The notes under the pieces: generated by a model
What the model was told of the DNA's origin: nothing
Database searches by the model: none
What the model saw: the letters and a program-made list of their open reading frames with translations, nothing else
Shown here: one piece after another, positions 57,778 through 64,000 of the stretch
How positions within the stretch are numbered: the stretch's first letter is position 1
How the letters are laid out: every line of letters begins with the position of its first letter
Made by a program: the position numbers and the translations under genes
Origin: Delphinus delphis
Taxonomy: Eukaryota; Chordata; Mammalia; Artiodactyla; Delphinidae
Reading direction: 5' to 3'
Assembly: GCF_949987515.2 (NCBI RefSeq)
Contig: NC_082694.2
Span: 14,687,958 to 14,751,957, forward strand
DNA length: 64,000 nt

Positions 57778-57828
57778 ATTGAGGGTGGTGGGGAGGGAAG
57801 AAGGGAGGAGGAGGGAGAGGGAGAGGGA
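57778..57828. repeat. Purine-rich low-complexity tract
   Basis: A 50-bp G/A-only run (ggtggggagggaagaaggga and following) in the L1 remnant. Confidence 0.9.
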
Positions 57829-58444
57829 ATCAAATTCCTAAGATCAGAAATGACAGTTGGAGCACTACTATGATTCTACAGAAATAAAAAATGTAAGAGA
57901 GTACTATGAACAATTGTACACTAAAAAAATTGGATAATTTAGATGAAATGGGCAAATTCATAGAATTATAAAATCTACCAATACTGAAACACCAATAGAA
58001 AATCTGAAAAGACTTATAACTCTTGAGATTAAATCAGTAATCAAAAATCTCTCCCAACAAAGAAAAGTCCTAGACCTGCTGTATTCACTGGTGATATCTA
58101 CTAAACATATAAAGAACTAACACCAATCTTTCTCATACTTCTTCAGAAAATTGAAGAAAAGGGAACACTATCTAACTTGTTCTCTAAGGACAGCGTTTCC
58201 CATAGCAAAGCCAGACAAAGACACTATGGGAAGAGAAAACTACAGACCAATACTCCTCATGAACACTGATGCAAAAGTCCTCAACAAAATACAAGCAAGC
58301 AGAATTCAAAAGGATTATACACCATGACCAACTGGGATTTATTCCTGGAATGCAAGGATGGTTCACCTATGAAAATCAGTCAATGTAATACACCACATCA
58401 ACAAAATAAAAAAAAAAACTATTCCAAAAATTTGAATAGGAAGG

Positions 58445-60465
58445 AATGCTTCCATACTCATTCTATGAGGCCATCATCACCCTGATATCAAAACCAGACA
58501 AAGATATCACACACAAAATAGAAAAGTACAGGCCAATATCACTGATGAACATAGATGCAAAAATTCTCAACAAAATATTAGCAAACAAATTGAACAGTAC
58601 ATTTAAAAGGATCATACTCCATGATCAAGTGGCATCTATCCAAGGATGGTTCAGTTTATGCAAATTAGACATTGTGATATACCACATTAATAAACCGAAG
58701 AATAAAAATCATACAGTCATCTCAATAGATACAGAAAAAGCTTCTGACAAAATTCATGATATGATAAAACCTCTCAACAAAGTGAGAAAAGAGGGAGCAT
58801 CACTGAACATGATAAAGGCCATCTATGACAAACCCATAGCCAACATCATACTCAAGGTTGAAAAGCTGAAAGCATTTCGTCTAAGATCAGGAACAAGACA
58901 AAGATGCCCACTCTTGCCCTGTTTATTTAACATAGCATTGGAAGTCCTAGCCATGCAGTCAGACCAGAAAAAGAAATAAAAGGAGTCCAAATTAGAAACG
59001 AAGAAGTAAAACTGTTACTATTTGAAGATGACATGATACTATGTGTAGAAAATCCTGAAGATGCCACCAAATAACTATTAGAAATAATAAATGAATTCAG
59101 TAAAGTTGTAGGATACAAAATTAATACAGAGAAATCTGTTGTGTTTCTTACACTAACAACAAACTGTCAGAAAGAGAAATTAAGAAAACAATTCCATTTA
59201 CAATTGCATCAGAAAGAATAAAATAACTAGGAGTAAATGTAACCAAGGAGGTATAAAACTTGTACTCAGAAAACTATAAGACACTGATGAAATAAACTGA
59301 AGATGACAGAAACAAATGGAAAGATATACCATGCTCGTGGATTTGAAGAATTAATGTTATTAAAATAGCCATACTACTCAAAGCCATGTATAGATTCATT
59401 TCAGTACGTATCAGAATTCCAGTGGCATTTTTCACTGAACAAATAATTCTAAAATTTATATGGAAGCACAAAAGACCTCAAATAGGCAATAAAACTGATT
59501 TAGAAATGGACAGAGAACCCGAATAGGCATTTTTCCAAAGAAGACATACAGATGGCCAACAGACACAAGAAAAGATGCTCAGCATCACTAATCATCAGGG
59601 AAATGCAAATCAAAACCAGAGTGAGATACCATCTCACACCTGTGAGAATGGCTATTATTAAAAAGACAACAAACAAGTGTGGATTAGGATGTGGAGAAAT
59701 AGGGAGCCCTTGTGCAGTATTGATGGGAATGTAAATTGTGGCAACAACTACAGAAAACAGCATGGAGGTTCTTCAAAAAATTAGAACTACCATATGATCC
59801 AGCAATTTTACTTCTAGGTATTTTTCCAAAGAAAACAAAAACACTAATTTGAAAAGATATATTCACTCCTATGATTATTGCAGCCTTACTCACAGTAGCC
59901 AAGATATGGAAGCAACCTAAGTGCCCCTGATAGATGAATGGATAAAGATGTGGTGTGTGTATAGACATATAGAAGCTAGAATACTACTCAACCATAAAAA
60001 GGACTGAAATCTTGTTGTTTGTGACAACCTGGATGGACCTAGAGGGTAATATGCTAAGTGAAATTAAGACAGAAAGAAAATACCGTATGATTTCACTTGT
60101 ACTTGGAATCTAAAAAACAAAACAAATGAACAAACATAGCAAAACAGAAACCATTATTGATACAGAGAACAAACGGATGGTTGCCAGAGGGGAGGGGCGC
60201 AGGTAAATGAGTGAAATGGGTGAGGGGGATTAAGAGGTACAGACTTCCAGTTACAAAATAAATGAGTCACAGGGGTGAAATGTACAGAGTGGGGAATATA
60301 GTCAATAATAATGTAGTATCATTGTATGATGACAGATGGTAACTAGACTTATTGTGGTGATCATTTTGTAATGTACAGAAATACCAAATCACTATGCTGT
60401 ACACCAGGAACTATCGTAGTGTTGTAGGTCAATTATAGTTCAAAAAACCACAAACAAACAAACTC
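58445..60465 (+). repeat. 5'-truncated L1 with an internal deletion
   Basis: It begins inside the RT domain (58487: 'caaaaccagacaaagatatc'), keeps a 177-codon open frame (58446-58979) with [11 protein letters not shown] and [11 protein letters not shown] remnants, continues to about 59490, then jumps to the ORF2 C-terminus ('gcatttttccaaagaagaca') and a 3' UTR ('gtgatttcacttgtacttg'-like at 60093). The region between thumb and C-terminus is shorter than in the other copies. Confidence 0.8.
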
Positions 60466-60835
60466 ATAGAAAAAGAGATCAGATTTGTGGTCACCAGAGT
60501 TGGGGTTTGGGGGCAGTGAGAACTGGATGAAGGTGGTCAAAAGGTACAAACTTGCAGTATAAGATAAATAAGTACTAGGGATGTAATGTATGACAGGATG
60601 AATATAATGAACACTGCTGTAGGTTATATATGAAAGCTGTTAAGAGAGTAAATCTTGAGTTCTAATCATAAGGAAGAAATATTTTTTCTGTGTTTTATTT
60701 TCTATCTATATGATGATAGATGTTAACTTACTGTGATCATCATTTCATGATCTCTGTCAGGAAGTCATCATGCTGTGTACCTTAAACTTATACAGTGCTG
60801 TATGTCAGTTATATATCAATAAAACTGTAAGGAAA
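60466..60835 (+). repeat. Second L1 3' UTR copy
   Basis: The block order 'tgtggtcaccagagttgggg', 'cagtataagataaataagta', 'tgtaccttaaacttatacag' and 'cagttatatatcaataaaac' repeats the L1 3' UTR just before it in the same orientation, at lower identity. It is either a separate truncated copy or the host of the preceding one. Confidence 0.75.
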
Positions 60836-61964
60836 AAAGCTTCCTACAAAACTGTCTAATTAAAACCAGTTTGCTACTGGCATGAAGACAGTCATAAAGA
60901 CCAGTGAGAGAGAATAGAGAGCCCAGAAATCAACCCTCACGTATATGGTCAAATATATGTGAGGACCATTCAGTGAGGAAAAGACAGCCTTCTCAACTAA
61001 TGGTGCTATGTAAACTGGATTTCCACATGCAAAAGAATGAGTTTGGACCCTTACCTAAAACCATATATGGAAATTAATTAAAAATGGATCAGAGACCTAA
61101 ATGTAAAAGCTAAAACTAGAAAACTTCTAGAAGAAAACAGGGCCATAGCTTCACAACATTGGGTTTGGCAGTGATTTCTTGGATATGACCTGAAAGCCAC
61201 AGGCAACAAAAAAATATAACAGACCACATAGACTTCATGAAAATGAAAAAGTTTGTGAATCAAAAGACAGTAAAAAGGGGAAACACTAAAAGGGCAACCC
61301 ATAGATTGGGAGAAAATATTTGCAGAATATACGTAGAACTGACCTCGTAAAACTCAACTTTAAAAAGCCCTTTTCAGGCACTTTCCTGGTGGTCCAGTGG
61401 TTAAGATTGCACACTCCCAATAATGGGGTCCCGGGTTCAATCCCTGGTCAGGGAACTAGATCTCACATGCCGCAACTAAAAGATCCTGCATGTCACAACT
61501 AAAAGATGCCACACGCTGCAACTAAAGACCCCACATGCTGCAACTAAAGATCCTGCACACCACAGCGAAGATCCTGTGTGCCACAACTAAGACCTGGCGC
61601 ATCCAAATAAATATTCAAAAATGGACAAAGGACTTGAATAGACTTTCAAGTCTATAGAATATTTTTTGAAGAAAACATACCAGTGGTCAGTAAGCACATG
61701 AAAAGATGCTCAACATCACTAATCATTAGGGAAATATAAATCAGAATCAGGATGTGCTACCACCTTATACCCATTAGGATGGCTGCTATCAGTCAAAACA
61801 AAACATAAAGTAACAAATGTTGGCAAAGGATGTGGAGAAGTTAGAACCATTGATCACCATTGGGAGGAATGTAAAATGGTGCAGCAGCTGTGGAAAACAG
61901 AGCTGTTCCCCAAAAGGTTAAAAATAGAATTACCATGTGATCCAGAAATTCCAGTTTCGAGTAT
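60836..61964 (+). repeat. Old L1 ORF2 second half
   Basis: Sense ORF2 C-terminal half ('cttctcaactaatggtgcta', 'gattgggagaaaatatttgc', 'caacatcactaatcattagg', 'ttgatcaccattgggaggaa'). It ends where a MaLR LTR was inserted at 61965. Confidence 0.75.
61376..61618 (+). mobile_element. CHR-type SINE with multiple internal arms
   Basis: Starts ggcactttcctggtggtcca, B box 'gggttcaatccctggtcagg', then six 'gcaactaaa'-like arms (61485-61600) and 'aaataaatattcaaaaatgg' at the end. It is inserted in the old L1. Confidence 0.88.
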
Positions 61965-62351
61965 TGCTGTGGGCTGAAGGTTTGTGTCCTTCCCAAATTC
62001 ACGTGTTGAAGCCCTAATCTCCAATGTGATAGCATTTGGTGGAGGGCGGGGTGGGGGGGGTGCTTTTAGCAAGTAATTAGTCCATGAAGGTGGAGCCCTC
62101 ATGAACGAGATTAGTGCTGTTATCAGAAGAAACACAAGACAAATAATATCTGTCCTCCATGTGAGAGGACACAGCAAGAAGACATCCATCTGCAAACCAG
62201 GAAAAGGGGGCTTCCATCAGGAACTGAATTTGCCAGCACCTTGATCTTGGACTTCCCAGCTTCCAGAACTGTTTGAAATAAATTTCTGTTGTTTAAGCCA
62301 CCTAATCTATGGTATTTTTATTATAGCAGCCTGACTAATCTGACTAATACA
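61965..62351 (+). mobile_element. MaLR 5' LTR (MST-like)
   Basis: 387 bp, from tgctgtgggctgaaggtttg to 'ctgactaataca', with 'ccatgtgagaggacacagca', 'cttggacttcccagcttcca' and 'gaaataaatttctgttgttt' blocks. It differs from the other LTRs here because the internal region follows directly. Confidence 0.9.
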
Positions 62352-64000
62352 GATATTGGTACCAAGAAGCTGTAACAAACACATAAAATGTGGAAGCAGC
62401 TTTGGAACTAGGTTAATGGGTAGAGGCTAGAAGAATTTCGAGTTGCATGCTAACAAAACCCTAGTTCGCCAGGAGTGGACCTTTAAAGATGATTCTGGTG
62501 GGGGCTTAAGGGAAAAAAACAGAGCTGGAGAGAAAGCCTCCATCTTCTTAGAGAACACATAGATAACCATGTACATAATGTTAGTAGAAGTATGGATGGT
62601 AAAGGCCGTTCTGATGAGATCTCAAACGGAAATGAGAAACATGTAATTGGACAGTGGCGAAAAGACAATTCTTGATAAAGTGGCAAAGAACTTGGCTGAA
62701 GTGTGTTCAGGGTCTACTGTTTTGTGGAAATTAGAACTTGCAAGCAATGAAATTGTGTGTTTAGCTGAGGAGATTTCTAAGCAAAATATAGGAGGAGTGG
62801 CATGGTTCTTCCTGACTACTTATAGTAAGATGCGAGGAGAGAGAAATGAAGAGGGAATTGTTAAGCAAAGTGGAACCAGAACTTAGAGATTTGGAATAAT
62901 CTCTGTTTGTCCATATTGCAAAACTGAGAAAGCTGGTTCAGAAGACACCAAGTGTATGGCTGACCTATGTGACTGACCATTTGATAAGGAGATAAGTATG
63001 GGTGTGACCCATGGATTTTATCAGCTACTCCAGAGAGATCACTGCCAGTCTGAACTGATGGGGACGGATCCAGGTCAGAATAAAGGAAGGCTGTCTGACT
63101 TCTTAGATTTTACAGGACAAGACAGTAAAACTTAGGCTTTTAACTTGCACTTTTCTTCAGGGAAAGGAAAGAATGTCCCCAGATCTGATTCAGACATCAT
63201 CAGGGCCACTACCTCAGTTCCTGTATATGCTAGGCTGCCTCCAACCAAAGACCCCTTGCCTGGCAGAACCTCAGCTTGGGTGGGGCCCCCACAGAAAGCT
63301 GCTGCCTGATGGTACCCCACCAGCCATCGTGGTGACATTGCCACCCTTGTGGGTCTGAAAGTCAGAATATCAAACCAAAGAGGTTTATTCTTATTTTTCT
63401 TGTTTGTTTGCTTGTTTTTTATTGGAGTATAGTTGATTTACAGTGTTGTGTTCGTTTCTGCTGTACAGCAAAGTGAATCAGTTATACATATACATATGTA
63501 CACTCTTTTTTTAATAGATTCTTTTCCCATATAGTCCATTACAGAGTATTGAGTAGAGTTACCTGTGCTATACCCCAGGTTCTTATTAGTTATCTATTTT
63601 ATATATAGTAGTGTGTATATGTCCATCCCAATCTCCCAATTTATTCTCCCTCCCCCACCCCACCCCCAAACAAAATGTTTGTTTTCTACCTCTGTGGCTC
63701 TACTCACAGAGGATTATTCTTGAGTCTTAAGAGCTCATGGAGTTTGCCTTGCTAGGTTTTGGACTTGCTTGGGACCTGTCACCCCTTCCTTCTTTCCTGT
63801 TTTTTTCTTTTGGAGTAAGAATGATTATTCTATGCCTGTCACAAATTCGTAGCTGGAGAAGAATTTTGCCTCAGGTTGAATCATACTTCAGGTCCCACCC
63901 ATATCTGATTTAGAGAATATTTAGATGAGACTTTGGACTTAAACATTAAAGTTGATGCTGGAATGAGTTAAGACTTTTGAGGCTGTTGGGTTGGAATGAA
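62352..64000 (+). mobile_element. MaLR internal region (non-coding endogenous retroelement), continues past window
   Basis: It begins gatattggtaccaagaagct and follows MST/THE1-type internal sequence: 'gtggaagcagctttggaact' near 62390, 'ctgaggagatttctaagcaa' near 62765, and, after an L1 insertion, 'gccttgctaggttttggact' and 'gctggaatgagttaagactt' near 63960. That last block normally lies just before the 3' LTR, so the 3' LTR should start soon after 64000. MaLR internal regions carry only remnants of gag-like sequence; no functional frame is present here. Confidence 0.87.
63393..63707 (-). mobile_element. 5'-truncated L1 inside the MaLR, antisense
   Basis: Poly-T-rich head, then ttggagtatagttgatttac to about 'tgtttgttttctacctctgt'. 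Target-site duplication agaggtttattctt (63379-63392) and agaggattattctt (63708-63721), one mismatch. Confidence 0.9.

Larger units (their letters stand above)
54690..58440 (+). repeat. Old L1 5' UTR, ORF1 and ORF2 first half
   Basis: Sense L1M: ORF1 (55350-56190; 'aggagtcccagaaggaaagg'-like block near 55672, 'ctatacccagcaaaacaaag'), spacer, and EN (56830-57480; 'aataagaatcc'-type remnants, TEYTFLSAHGTFSRIDHVVG at about 57357-57416), then the start of RT (58200-58400). It stops at 58440 and is followed directly by a different L1. Two SINEs interrupt it. All frames are broken; the longest is about 80 codons. Confidence 0.75.
42936..64000 (+). other. CHMP3: CHMP3 intron 2 (5' part; continues beyond window)
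   Basis: It starts gtaaat after exon 2 and is at least 21 kb. It is almost all transposable-element DNA. No sequence encoding later CHMP3 helices was seen. Stretches with nothing recognised are about 42936-43244, 43903-44190, 46381-47120 and 53273-53671. Confidence 0.88.

Noticed and set aside
58446..58979. 177-codon sense open frame
   Set aside because: L1 reverse transcriptase remnant; 5'-truncated and followed by stops.
42936..64000. CHMP3 exon 3
   Set aside because: Looked for coding sequence starting with the DIQREEEK-type continuation after a phase 1 acceptor; none was found. Intron 2 evidently extends past the window.
1..64000. A new multi-gene biological system
   Set aside because: Apart from CHMP3, all long open frames trace to known retroelements or low-complexity DNA. 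There is no cluster of unknown genes to form a system.

Overview
This is a piece of mammalian nuclear DNA, almost certainly from a cetacean and probably a toothed whale. The evidence is about 19 copies of the tRNA-derived CHR SINE family of whales and hippos, including several copies of the shorter form that ends in a gtaccgcaaaaa-like tail. Cetartiodactyl L1 elements are present at several age levels, along with older shared mammalian repeats (L2, MIR, MaLR LTRs, Tigger). The species cannot be fixed from the sequence alone.

Only one protein-coding gene is visible: the 5' part of CHMP3 (VPS24), a core ESCRT-III subunit, on the + strand. A CpG-island promoter lies at about 18.84-19.68 kb. Coding exon 1 is 19115-19159 (15 codons). 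Intron 1 is 23.7 kb. Coding exon 2 is 42875-42935 (61 nt). Intron 2 runs from 42936 past the end of the window. Later exons are not here. Everything upstream of 18.8 kb reads as intergenic.

Layout. 1-1.9 kb is non-repetitive apart from a weak L3-like trace, and holds one unexplained 83-codon open frame behind a good splice-acceptor-like sequence. 1.9-12.3 kb is a nested stack of antisense L1s, including a 4-kb L1 that keeps both ends but lacks about 2.6 kb of its middle. 12.3-18.3 kb holds an LTR-in-LTR nest, a Tigger1-like DNA transposon inside an L2, and an L1-in-L1 nest. A long CA microsatellite and the CHMP3 promoter follow. Intron 1 (19.2-42.9 kb) contains a three-SINE cluster, an MST-type LTR, a large old antisense L1 block (28-35 kb), a sense L1 (38.3-40.6 kb) and an antisense RPS16 processed pseudogene (41.5-42.0 kb). 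The known part of intron 2 contains an MLT1 LTR broken by a SINE, a nearly full-length but frame-broken L1 on the minus strand (47.1-53.0 kb), a run of sense L1 remnants (54.7-61.96 kb), and the 5' LTR and much of the internal region of a MaLR element (61.97-64 kb), itself broken by a young L1.

I found no RNA gene, CRISPR array, prokaryote-type operon or new multi-gene system. The interesting material is the CHMP3 5' end (an in-frame upstream ATG and an altered residue 8), the orphan open frame near 0.8-1.1 kb, and insertion histories readable from matched target-site duplications. Repeat family names come from recognising consensus features by eye; subfamily names and element ends are approximate unless target-site duplications are quoted.
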